From NCBI RefSeq assembly GCF_024297145.1, contig NZ_JANCTC010000028.1, forward strand, positions 1-51,320: a stretch of 51,320 nt of DNA, read 5' to 3'. Shown in pieces: positions 30,449 to 38,387 of this stretch. The first letter of the stretch is position 1; every line of letters begins with the position of its first letter. This DNA comes from Mesorhizobium sp. LMG 17147. Lineage in GTDB: Bacteria; Pseudomonadota; Alphaproteobacteria; Rhizobiales; Rhizobiaceae. The translations under genes and the position numbers were made by a program. The notes under the pieces are model-generated. The model ran no database searches and was not told where the DNA came from. It was given only the letters and a program-made list of their open reading frames with translations.

Positions 30449-31363
30449 ATGATGCAGGCAGGTATTTTCACGGGTTATTTTCCGTATGGTCTCAAGGAAA
30501 CCGCACAGAAGATCCGTGCGCTCGATTTCAACACCGTGCAGCTCGACCTGCATTTTAGGGACATCGACCTGTCGGCCGGACAGATCACCAGGGACAAGGC
30601 CAAGACCGTCCGCGATACGTTTCGCGACCACAATCTGTCGATCTGCTGCGTATCGGGTTACACCAACATCATCCATCCGGACCTGGGCGAGCGCGAGCGG
30701 CGCGTCGGCTATCTGAAGGAGATCATCCGTAACGCACGCCATTTCGGCACCCCTTACGTGATCTCGGAAACCGGTACCTACAACACCGAGTCCGACTGGG
30801 TGCATCACCCGAAGAACAAGACCGAGGAAGGTTTTGAAGAATGTCGCAAGGTCATCGCCGACCTTGCCCAGACCGCCTACGACCACGGCGCGGTGTTCCT
30901 GCTCGAAACCTATGTCAACAATGTCGTCGGTTCGGTCGAGGAGACGGTGAGAATGTTCGCGCAGGTCGACCACCCAGGCCTCGGCCTGTTGATGGACCCG
31001 ACCAACTATTTCGAAACGCACAATATCGACAGGATGGACCAGATCCTGAACCAGGTGTTCGACACGCTGACCGACAAGATCAAAATCGCCCACGCCAAGG
31101 ACGTCAAGCGTTCTGGCGGCGACAAGTCGGAGAAGCACGCCGACATCGGCGACGAGGACGCGCTGGAGAGCCACACTTTCCGCGGCGTCGGCGAGATCGA
31201 GCTGCCGGCGCCTGGCCTCGGTTCGCTGAATTACGACCTCTATCTCAAGCGGCTGGCCGAAAAGCATCCGAACATTCCGGTCATCATCGAGCATCTTTCG
31301 GAAGACGACGTGCCGCGCGCCAAGAAATTCCTCGACGGGAAATTCCGCGCCAACGGACTGTGA
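30449..31363 (+). CDS. Sugar isomerase/epimerase-like TIM-barrel enzyme, MocC-like
   Basis: The 304-residue protein belongs to the xylose-isomerase-like TIM-barrel family (AP endonuclease 2 fold). Predicted metal ligands are spread as expected: Glu in FLLETYVNN, Asp in GLLMDPTNYFE, His in KIAHAKDVK and Glu in VIIEHLSED. Relatives include IolE (inosose dehydratase), IolI and MocC of rhizopine catabolism. GGGAGG precedes the two adjacent ATGs. It sits directly between the MocA-like dehydrogenase and the MocB-like binding protein, so isomerisation or dehydration of a cyclitol-like intermediate is likely. Confidence 0.85.
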   Translation: MMQAGIFTGYFPYGLKETAQKIRALDFNTVQLDLHFRDIDLSAGQITRDKAKTVRDTFRDHNLSICCVSGYTNIIHPDLGERERRVGYLKEIIRNARHFGTPYVISETGTYNTESDWVHHPKNKTEEGFEECRKVIADLAQTAYDHGAVFLLETYVNNVVGSVEETVRMFAQVDHPGLGLLMDPTNYFETHNIDRMDQILNQVFDTLTDKIKIAHAKDVKRSGGDKSEKHADIGDEDALESHTFRGVGEIELPAPGLGSLNYDLYLKRLAEKHPNIPVIIEHLSEDDVPRAKKFLDGKFRANGL

Positions 31364-31400
31364 CGGAGCGGTTCGGCTACTAAACAAGGGAGGAAGAGAA

Positions 31401-32327
31401 ATGTTGAAAATCGCGGCTGCGGCGATCGTGCTCGCCGGCGTGACCATGGGCTCGGCGGTGGCGCAGGATGCCCAGAAGACGTTCTACCTGTTGTCGCATG
31501 GCGGCCCGTCGGACGCCTTCTGGATCGACTGGAATGCCGGTGCCACCAAGGCGTGCGACCAGCTCAAGGTGACTTGCAAGATCTCGTTCAGCGGCGGCGA
31601 CATGGCGGCGCAGAAGGAAGCCTTCAACTCGGCACTGGCCGCCAAGCCGGACGGCATCGCCACCACCTCGGCGCAGCCCGGCCTGTGGACCGAGGAGGTC
31701 AAGGCGGCGAAGGCTGCCGGTATCCCGATCGTGTTCTTCAACACCGACGATCCGGCGACCGGCCGGCAAGCCTACGTCGGCGCCGATCTCAAGGAAGCCG
31801 GTGTCATCTGGGCGAAGTATCTGGTGGACCACAAGATGGTGAAGCAAGGCGACAAGGTGTTCCTGCCGGTCGAAGTGCCGGGCGCCAGCTACCAGCAGCT
31901 CGAGACCGAAGGCATTGCCAGCGTCTTCGATCCGCTCGGCATCAAATATGACGTGGTCGATTGCGGCACCGATCCGGCCGGCATCATCGCCAAGATGACC
32001 GACTACATGGTCGCCAACAACCCGCCGGCAATCATCGCGCTCGGCGATTCCGTTGCGGCCAGCGTCAAGCGGGTGTTCGACGGCGCCGGCGTGCCGGCCG
32101 GCAAGATCCCGGTCGTCGGCTGGGGAAATTCGAAGGAAACGGCCGAGTCAGTCAAGTCTGGGTTCATCAACGCGGCTGCCTGGCAGTTTCCCTCGGCGCA
32201 AGGCTTTATGCCGGTGGCGCTGCTCGGGCTGGCCGCCGCTGGCGAACCGATCGGCTACGACATCCACACCTTCAGCCTCTACGACGCCTCGAGCGTCGAG
32301 CCGATCCTGAAACTCTACAACAAGTGA
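31401..32327 (+). CDS. Periplasmic sugar-binding protein, RbsB/MocB-like
   Basis: The 308-residue protein has a signal peptide (IAAAAIVLAGVTMGSAVA) and a two-domain type I periplasmic-binding fold (TFYLLSHGGPSDAFWIDWNAG, ADLKEAGVIWAKYLVDH, ALGDSVAASVKRVFDGAGVP). GGGAGGAAGAG precedes the start. It is the receptor for the CUT2-type transporter encoded by the next two genes. In S. meliloti the rhizopine-binding protein MocB is of this class, so a methylated inositol-amine or related ligand is possible. Confidence 0.88.
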   Translation: MLKIAAAAIVLAGVTMGSAVAQDAQKTFYLLSHGGPSDAFWIDWNAGATKACDQLKVTCKISFSGGDMAAQKEAFNSALAAKPDGIATTSAQPGLWTEEVKAAKAAGIPIVFFNTDDPATGRQAYVGADLKEAGVIWAKYLVDHKMVKQGDKVFLPVEVPGASYQQLETEGIASVFDPLGIKYDVVDCGTDPAGIIAKMTDYMVANNPPAIIALGDSVAASVKRVFDGAGVPAGKIPVVGWGNSKETAESVKSGFINAAAWQFPSAQGFMPVALLGLAAAGEPIGYDIHTFSLYDASSVEPILKLYNK

Positions 32328-32374
32328 TTGGAACTGACGCTCGCCGCGCAGGCGGCGGGCGTCACCCCTGAGAT

Positions 32375-33394
32375 ATGGTCGAACCAGTCATGACAATTAC
32401 TGCAGAAGAGGAAATGCCGCGTGCCAAACGCAGGTCGAGCCTGATCCGCTCGCCGCAGTTCTCTTCGCTCGTCATCCTGATTGTTCTGCTGGCGGTGTTC
32501 GCGATCGCCGACGCCAACTTCCTGTCGCCGCTCAACATCTCCAACATGATGGCGTTTCTGCCCGAGCTCGGCATCATCGCGCTCGGCATGACGCTGCTTT
32601 TGACAGCCGGCGAGTTCGACCTTTCGGTCGGTGCCGTATTCGGGCTGGCGCCGGTCGTGGTCATGCTGCTGGTGCAGAACGGCGGGGTCGATATCGGCGT
32701 GGCGCTGCTGGCCGGACTGGTGCTCTGCATAGCGATCGGTGCGATCAACGGACTGATCGTCACCAAGATCGGCATTTCGTCCTTCCTTGTGACGCTGTCG
32801 ATGCTGCTCGTGGTGCGAGGCGCGGCCCTCTACATCACCCAGGGCTTTCCGCTGAAGTCCTGGGACCAGCCAGGCTTCTTCGTGACGCTGCTGGCCGGCA
32901 GCTTTAGTATCGGAACGTTCCGTTTCTATACCTCGCTGTGGTGGTTCATCGGCCTGTCGCTGCTGGCGGTCTATGTGCTGCGCTACGCCAAGCTCGGCAA
33001 CTGGATCAGCGCAATCGGCTCGAACCGTAACGCTGCCGTGGCGCGTGGTGTGCCGGCCGATGCGGTCAAGATCTGGCTGTTCATCCTGACCTCGGTGCTG
33101 GCCGGTCTCGCCGGCATGATCAGCGCCTTCCGCATCTCGGCGGCATCGCCGGTGGCCGGCACCGGCTATGAGCTGGAAGTGATCGCCATGGTGGTCGTCG
33201 GCGGCACCGCGCTGACCGGTGGGCGGGGCACCATTTTCGGCACCATCGTCGGCGCGCTGATGCTGCGCAGCATCCGCAACGGCATCGTGCTGATCGGCGT
33301 GCCAGGGCTCGCCTACAACATCTTCGTCGGTGTCATCATCCTTGCCATGCTCATCCTGCACGCTTTGCTGCAGAAGAACGCCGCCAGGAGCTGA
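32375..33394 (+). CDS. ABC transporter permease, RbsC-like
   Basis: The 339-residue inner-membrane protein has about ten hydrophobic segments and the CUT2 landmark GEFDLSVGAVFGLAPVVVML, with GINGLIVTK-like and GGTALTGGRGTIFGTIVGAL blocks. It forms the pore for the ligand of the 31401 binding protein. Three in-frame ATGs lie within the first 14 codons; the third (32414) has the best ribosome site, so the mature start may be shorter. The next gene starts two bases after its stop. Confidence 0.88.
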   Translation: MVEPVMTITAEEEMPRAKRRSSLIRSPQFSSLVILIVLLAVFAIADANFLSPLNISNMMAFLPELGIIALGMTLLLTAGEFDLSVGAVFGLAPVVVMLLVQNGGVDIGVALLAGLVLCIAIGAINGLIVTKIGISSFLVTLSMLLVVRGAALYITQGFPLKSWDQPGFFVTLLAGSFSIGTFRFYTSLWWFIGLSLLAVYVLRYAKLGNWISAIGSNRNAAVARGVPADAVKIWLFILTSVLAGLAGMISAFRISAASPVAGTGYELEVIAMVVVGGTALTGGRGTIFGTIVGALMLRSIRNGIVLIGVPGLAYNIFVGVIILAMLILHALLQKNAARS

Positions 33395-33396
33395 TC

Positions 33397-34173
33397 ATGG
33401 AAGTGCTTCGGCTGCAGAACCTGCAAAAATCCTTCGGCAGCGTCCGCGCGCTGAAGAGCGCCTCCTTCACGCTCAACGAGGGCGAAGTGGTGGCCTTGCT
33501 CGGCGACAACGGCGCCGGCAAATCGACATTAATCAAGGCGATCTCCGGGGTCTTTCCGGTCGATCGCGGCGACATCTATGTGCGCGGCCAGAAGGTCTCC
33601 ATCCGCTCGACGCGCGACGCGATGGACCTCGGCATCGAGACCATCCACCAGGACACCTCGCTGGCTCCCGATCTCAGCATCGCGCGCAATCTTTTCCTCG
33701 GCCGCGAGCCGGTCAATCTCAAATGGCTTGGCGTGTTCGCGCCGCTCGATCTCGCTCAATTGCGCGATGCCGCCTCGGCACTTTTGAAGCGCGTCGGCAT
33801 CTCGAAGAAACTCGACGCCGATGCGCTGGTCTCAACGCTGTCGGGCGGCGAGCGTCAGTCGATCGCCATCTCGCGCGCCATGCAGTTCGCCGCCAAGGTC
33901 ATCATCCTCGACGAGCCGACCAACAATCTCGGCGTCGAGGAAACACACGGAGTACTGCGCTTCGTCAAGGAGGTGCGCGATGCCGGTCACTCGGTGCTTT
34001 TGATCACCCACAACATCCATCACGTCTTCCAGGTCGCTGACCGCATCATCGTCATGCGCCGTGGCGAGATCGTCGCCGAGCAGACAGTCGCAGACACCGA
34101 CCTGCTGACCGTGGAAAGCATCATCACCGGCGCCGACATGTCGGCCCTCCTCAAGGAGACGAGAGCGAAGTGA
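33397..34173 (+). CDS. ABC transporter ATPase, half-size RbsA-like
   Basis: The 258-residue protein has one nucleotide-binding domain: Walker A GDNGAGKST (about residues 36-44), signature LSGGERQ, Walker B VIILDEPTNNLG and switch His in LITHNIHH. Classical RbsA has two fused domains; this half-size form must dimerise. It energises the RbsC-like permease upstream. The stop region contains a small tandem duplication (GAGCGAAGTGAAGGA and GAGCAAAGTGAAGGA, about 34163-34193). Confidence 0.9.
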   Translation: MEVLRLQNLQKSFGSVRALKSASFTLNEGEVVALLGDNGAGKSTLIKAISGVFPVDRGDIYVRGQKVSIRSTRDAMDLGIETIHQDTSLAPDLSIARNLFLGREPVNLKWLGVFAPLDLAQLRDAASALLKRVGISKKLDADALVSTLSGGERQSIAISRAMQFAAKVIILDEPTNNLGVEETHGVLRFVKEVRDAGHSVLLITHNIHHVFQVADRIIVMRRGEIVAEQTVADTDLLTVESIITGADMSALLKETRAK

Positions 34174-34207
34174 AGGACGGGAGCAAAGTGAAGGAACTGG
34201 CCGTCAC

Positions 34208-35389
34208 ATGGTAGAGCTTTACGGCAAGACGCTGTCGCGCCGGCAGGTCTCGGAACGCTCGGGCATGCTGTCGCAATTCGCCGGCGTGCGGCTGATGACG
34301 CTTGGCGACGGGGTGGAGCGCGGCATCCGTATGCTCGAATTCCGCACCGGCTCCGGCCTGCGTTTCACCGCGCTGGTCGACCGGGCGCTCGATATCGCCG
34401 ATTGCGACTTCAGGGGCCAGGCGATCGGCTGGCATTCGCCGAGCGGCTTTCGGCATCCCGGCCTGCACGAATACGAAGGCGAGGAGGGGCTGGCCTGGGC
34501 GCGGTCGTTTTCCGGCCTTCTGCTGACCTGCGGCCTCGACCATATATTGTTCATGAACGAGGTACCGGCCGACACCTACAATTACCCGCCCAAGAAGACG
34601 GTGCGCCACTCGCTGCATGGCCGCGTCAGCACTATCCCAGCGCGGCTGACCGGCTATGGCGAGACCTGGGACGGCGACCACTGCGTGTTGTGGGCCGAAG
34701 GCATCGTCCAGCAATCGACTGTATTCGGCGAGGATCTGCACCTGCTGCGGCGCATCGAGGCCGATGTCGGCGGCAACGAGATCCGGCTTTCGGACCGTGT
34801 CGTCAATCACGGCTTCAACCGGACGCCTCATATGTATTTCTATCACATCAATGTCAGTCATCCGGTGCTCGACGAGGGATCGCGCTACCTGGCGCCGATC
34901 CGCGACGTCGTCTGGGCAGGCCATGCCGGCGAGCGCTATGAGGCGCAGAAGGTCGGCTACCGGACGGTGCCGGCGCCGCAACCGGGATTCAAGGAACAGG
35001 TCTGGCAGCACGAACTCGGCGCCGACAGCACCGGCCAAGTCCCGGTGGCGGTGGTCAACGACAGGCTCGGCCTCGGTTTCGAGGTGGTCACGCGCAAGGA
35101 CCAGTTGCCCTGCGCCTATCAATGGCAGAACTTCCAGGCCGGACAGTACGCGCTTGGCATCGAGCCGTCGACGCATCATGTGCTTGGGAATCTGGCGGCG
35201 CGCGAACGCGGCGAGATGATCTGGCTGGAGCACGGCGAGAGCCGCACCTACGATGCGGTGTTCCGGGTTCTCGACGGCGCCGGCGAGATCGCCGCCGCCG
35301 AAAGCCGGATCGCGGCGATTGCCAGACAGCCGCAGCAGGATTATCCGCAGCCGTCGGGCCGTTTTCCTGTTCTTGGAGGCAGGTCGTGA
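34208..35389 (+). CDS. DUF4432 aldose-epimerase-like protein
   Basis: This 393-residue protein belongs to the DUF4432 group of galactose-mutarotase-like beta-sandwich enzymes: RMLEFRTGSGLRFTALVDRALDI, GWHSPSGFRHPG, HGRVSTIPA and a late YQWQNFQAGQYALGIEPSTHH. Such proteins usually sit in sugar-catabolism operons and are thought to interconvert anomers or isomers. Here it follows the RbsBCA-type transporter by 34 bases, which fits conversion of a newly imported sugar or cyclitol derivative. Confidence 0.85.
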   Translation: MVELYGKTLSRRQVSERSGMLSQFAGVRLMTLGDGVERGIRMLEFRTGSGLRFTALVDRALDIADCDFRGQAIGWHSPSGFRHPGLHEYEGEEGLAWARSFSGLLLTCGLDHILFMNEVPADTYNYPPKKTVRHSLHGRVSTIPARLTGYGETWDGDHCVLWAEGIVQQSTVFGEDLHLLRRIEADVGGNEIRLSDRVVNHGFNRTPHMYFYHINVSHPVLDEGSRYLAPIRDVVWAGHAGERYEAQKVGYRTVPAPQPGFKEQVWQHELGADSTGQVPVAVVNDRLGLGFEVVTRKDQLPCAYQWQNFQAGQYALGIEPSTHHVLGNLAARERGEMIWLEHGESRTYDAVFRVLDGAGEIAAAESRIAAIARQPQQDYPQPSGRFPVLGGRS

Positions 35390-35480
35390 TAATGGCGAAT
35401 AGGATACGAGACACCAGTTGGGAGGCTGGCTCCGGCCGGAGCGGGGAGGGCTCGCGGCCGATCGGGAATTGGAGGTCACA

Positions 35481-36569
35481 ATGGCTGGCACGGTAAAGCG
35501 CGATTACAGCCTGGTCGGCGAAAGCACGCGCAGGGCGATCGAGACGGGGCTGGCCTCGGCGGAGTGGTACCACACGGATGTCCCCCGCAAGGCGATCAAG
35601 GAGTTGATGCAGCGCTCGGACGGCCCGGCGATCCGCGACACGATCCTCTGGATCGTCGCCATCCTCGGCTCGGCCGCCGGCGCCATCTATTTCTGGGGTA
35701 CCTGGTGGTGCGTGCCGTTCTTCTTCGTCTACGGCGTGCTCTACGGCTCGTCCAGCGACTCGCGCTGGCACGAATGCGGCCACGGCACTGCCTTCCGCAC
35801 GCGCTGGATGAACGATGTCGTCTACCAGATCGCCAGCTTCATGCTGATGCGCAACCCGGTGACCTGGCGCTGGAGCCATGCCCGCCACCACACCGACACC
35901 ATCATCGTCGGGCGCGACGCCGAGATCGCCGTGATGCGCCCGCCGGACCTTTTGCGTGCGGCGCTGGCTTTCACCGGCATTCTCGATTTTCGCTATTCGC
36001 TTCCGGCGCTGGTACGCCAGGCGTTCGGCAAGCTGACGCCCGACGAGAAAAGCTACGTTCCCGAGATGGAACAGCACAAGGCCGTCATCGCAGCGCGCTG
36101 GCATATTGCCATCTACATCGCCACGATCGCCCTCGCCGTTTTCATGCGGTCGTGGATACCGGTGGTGCTCATCGGCGTGCCGCGCCTCTACGGCACCTGG
36201 CACATGGTGATGACCGGCCTGCTGCAGCACATCGGTCTGGCCGACAACGTCGTCGATCACCGGCTCAACACCAGGACCGTATACATGAATCCGATCAGCC
36301 GGTTCATCTACTGGAACATGAACTACCACGTGGAGCATCACATGTTTCCGATGGTGCCTTACCACGCGCTGCCCAGGCTGCACGAACTGATCAAGCACGA
36401 TCTGCCGGAGCCGAACCCGTCGATATGGCATGCCTATCGCGAGGTCTGGCCGGTCCTGCTCAGGCAGCTCAAGTACGAGGATTATTTCCTCAAGCGCGAA
36501 CTGCCGCCAACGGCCAGGCCCTATCGTGGCGAGTTCCACGAAGTGAACATGTCGGCGGCGGCTGAATAG
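35481..36569 (+). CDS. mocD: Diiron oxygenase of the fatty-acid desaturase superfamily, MocD-like
   Basis: The 362-residue membrane enzyme starts at 35481 behind GGAGG. Three histidine boxes for a diiron centre are visible: HECGH (97-101), HARHH (133-137) and HVEHH (283-287), among four hydrophobic segments. The superfamily includes desaturases and membrane hydroxylases such as AlkB. MocD of Rhizobium leguminosarum rhizopine catabolism belongs here and, with ferredoxin MocE and reductase MocF, converts 3-O-methyl-scyllo-inosamine to scyllo-inosamine. The ferredoxin gene next door is MocE-like, so this is an oxygenase-ferredoxin pair. No MocF-like reductase is in the window. The gene symbol rests on family and context. 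Confidence 0.75.
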   Translation: MAGTVKRDYSLVGESTRRAIETGLASAEWYHTDVPRKAIKELMQRSDGPAIRDTILWIVAILGSAAGAIYFWGTWWCVPFFFVYGVLYGSSSDSRWHECGHGTAFRTRWMNDVVYQIASFMLMRNPVTWRWSHARHHTDTIIVGRDAEIAVMRPPDLLRAALAFTGILDFRYSLPALVRQAFGKLTPDEKSYVPEMEQHKAVIAARWHIAIYIATIALAVFMRSWIPVVLIGVPRLYGTWHMVMTGLLQHIGLADNVVDHRLNTRTVYMNPISRFIYWNMNYHVEHHMFPMVPYHALPRLHELIKHDLPEPNPSIWHAYREVWPVLLRQLKYEDYFLKRELPPTARPYRGEFHEVNMSAAAE

Positions 36570-36611
36570 GCACCGCAGCAGCGCAACGCAGAAATTTCGG
36601 GAGAAGCAGAG

Positions 36612-36926
36612 ATGGCCGATTGGGTCGAAGCGTGCGCCGTGGGCGATGTCGACGAGGAAGATGTCATCCGCTTCGACCATGGCGGCCGCACCTTCGCTAT
36701 CTACCGTTCGCCGGACGATGAATTCTTCGCCACCGATGGGTTTTGTACGCATGAGAAGGCGCATCTGGCCGACGGGCTTGTGATGGACGACATCATCGAA
36801 TGCCCAAAGCACAATGGCCGCTTCAATTACAAAACCGGCCAGGCCAAAGGGGCTCCCGTCTGTGTCAATCTGCAGACCTATCCCGTCAAGGTGGAAGCTG
36901 GCAAGGTGATGATCCAGATCGCCTGA
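36612..36926 (+). CDS. mocE: MocE-family Rieske 2Fe-2S ferredoxin
   Basis: The 104-residue Rieske protein has the two ligand pairs C45-x-H47 (GFCTHEKAHL) and C64-x-x-H67 (IECPKHNGRF) that hold the 2Fe-2S cluster. It is small and soluble, typical of MocE and of ferredoxins serving membrane oxygenases. GGGAGAAG precedes its ATG. It should pass electrons from an NAD(P)H-dependent reductase to the MocD-like oxygenase encoded 42 bases upstream. Confidence 0.88.
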   Translation: MADWVEACAVGDVDEEDVIRFDHGGRTFAIYRSPDDEFFATDGFCTHEKAHLADGLVMDDIIECPKHNGRFNYKTGQAKGAPVCVNLQTYPVKVEAGKVMIQIA

Positions 36927-36963
36927 CCGGCCTTCTGCCACGTAGCAAAGGGGACCAAAATCC

Positions 36964-37764
36964 ATGAGCCGGAAAAGACCGACCGTCGCCGACCTGCGTG
37001 CCCTGAAGGGCAAGCGGCAGCTGACGATGCTGCGCGTGCTGACGATGGACGAGGCCGAGGCCGCCGAACGCGCCGGCGTCGATATCGTCTCGGTACCGCC
37101 GGAGCTCGTGCTCAATCCGCAATACCGCGATGCGGCACCCAGCCTGTTCACCATGCCGGGCGAGAATTTCTTCGAGATCGGCACAGCAGATGATTTCGTC
37201 CGCTGGGCGTTCCGGCTCTACAAGGCCAGCGCCGATGCGGTCTATTGCAGCGCCGGCTACGCCACCATCAAGCGGATGGCCGACGATGCCATTCCGGTAA
37301 TCGGCCATGTCGGTCTCATCCCGTCACGCGCCACCTGGACCGGCGGCTTCAAGGCCGTCGGCAAGACCGCCGATACCGCCATGCAGGTGTTCGAGGCGGT
37401 GAAGCAACTGGAGGCCGCCGGCGCGATCGGCGCCGAGATCGAGGTGGTGCCGGTCGAGGTGGCCAAGGCGATTTCGGAACGGACGTCGCTGATCATGTTG
37501 TCGATGGGGGCGGGCACCGGCTGCGATGCGCAATACCTGTTCGCAGACGACATCCTCGGCCAGAACCGTGGCCACATGCCGCGCCATTCCAAGGTCTATC
37601 GCAATTTCGCCGCCGAATACGATCGCCTGCAGGCCGAACGCATCGCTGCCTTCTCCGAATATGTCGCCGATGTGAACAGCCTGGCGTATCCCGAAGACAG
37701 GCACGTCGTGCACATGGACCCGGACCAGCTCAGCCTGTTTATGGAGAAGATCGAAGCCGCATGA
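36964..37764 (+). CDS. PanB-like (ketopantoate hydroxymethyltransferase fold) protein with altered active site
   Basis: This 266-residue protein aligns with PanB over the whole barrel: AGVDIVSV, VIGHVGLIPSRATWTGGFKAVGKT, EVVPVEVAKAIS, MGAGTGCDAQ. The general features of the second half, His115 and Glu165 (the equivalents of E. coli H136 and E181), are kept. The E. coli magnesium ligands D45, D84 and E114 and the lysine K112 are not: here they read Val-Pro-Pro, Thr-Met-Pro, Ser96 and Tyr94. True pantothenate synthesis is therefore unlikely. It follows the oxygenase and ferredoxin by 37 bases, so a linked aldol or one-carbon reaction on the same pathway is the best guess. Confidence 0.7.
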   Translation: MSRKRPTVADLRALKGKRQLTMLRVLTMDEAEAAERAGVDIVSVPPELVLNPQYRDAAPSLFTMPGENFFEIGTADDFVRWAFRLYKASADAVYCSAGYATIKRMADDAIPVIGHVGLIPSRATWTGGFKAVGKTADTAMQVFEAVKQLEAAGAIGAEIEVVPVEVAKAISERTSLIMLSMGAGTGCDAQYLFADDILGQNRGHMPRHSKVYRNFAAEYDRLQAERIAAFSEYVADVNSLAYPEDRHVVHMDPDQLSLFMEKIEAA

Positions 37765-37990
37765 GACACGCCGCCTGCGGCGCGAAGCGCCATCGCGGAT
37801 CGTAAAAGGCCGGTTCGGCGGCAGGGCCAGGTCACCGCATAGCCGGCTGCGATGCCACACGAAAGTTTGTTGGTCCCTGTCTGGACGGCACCGGCCAGAT
37901 GATGTTGAAACCGGTGCGTCATCGGTTTGCCGGACAATTGTGCGGTTGCCGATGGAGCGGGTGAAAATTCCCCTTCGGACAGTTCTGCGC

Positions 37991-38287
37991 ATGACCGCCA
38001 TTCCCGAAAACAAAGCCTTGCCGGAAACCGCGACGGCGCGGCAAGCCCGGCGGGTGGCGCTGATCGTCGCCGTCGCCTTTTTCATGCAGCTTCTGGATTC
38101 GACCATCATCTCGACCTCGCTGCCGCAGATGGGAGAATCCTTCGGCGTGCCCGCGGTGGCGATGAGCATCGGCATCACCGTCTATATGCTGACCATGGCG
38201 GTGTTCGTGCCGCTGTCCGGCTGGCTCGCCGACCGTTTTGGCGCGCGCAACATCTTCCTCGTGACGCGCAAATATCGAGGAATTTAA
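37991..38287 (+). pseudogene. Truncated MFS transporter (DHA2-like), N-terminal fragment
   Basis: The frame begins MTAIPENKALPETATARQAR and has the first two to three membrane helices of a 14-helix drug:proton antiporter (FFMQLLDSTIISTSLPQMG is the typical helix 1 block; GWLADRFGARNIFLV is motif A). After residue 92 it leaves homology and stops at 38287, so only about 98 of 450 or more residues exist. A RIME-like repeat starts 35 bases later and may mark the deletion junction. Confidence 0.75.
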
Positions 38288-38321
38288 AGTGCTTACGTCT
38301 TCGAGGTAGCGATCCTTCCAG

Positions 38322-38376
38322 CACCCCTCATCCGACCGAGCTTCGCTCGGCCACCTTCTCCCACAAGGCGAGAAGG
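38322..38376. repeat. RIME-like palindromic repeat unit
   Basis: CACCCCTCATCCG..., a hairpin CCGAGC-TTC-GCTCGG (38336-38350), then CCACCTTCTCCCACAAGG and GAGAAGG. The same outer sequence occurs at 46681-46738. This is a rhizobial intergenic mosaic element lying between the truncated MFS gene and the end of the molybdenum-hydroxylase operon. Confidence 0.75.
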
Positions 38377-38387
38377 AAAGAGCGGCG

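Noticed and set aside
36964..37764. Genuine panB of pantothenate synthesis
   Set aside because: The metal ligands and the lysine of PanB are replaced and the gene lies in a catabolic cluster, so the name would mislead.
37941..37956. Short palindrome around ACAATTGT before the truncated MFS gene
   Set aside because: It could be an operator remnant for a TetR/MarR regulator, but no such gene is present and the site is too short to support a call.
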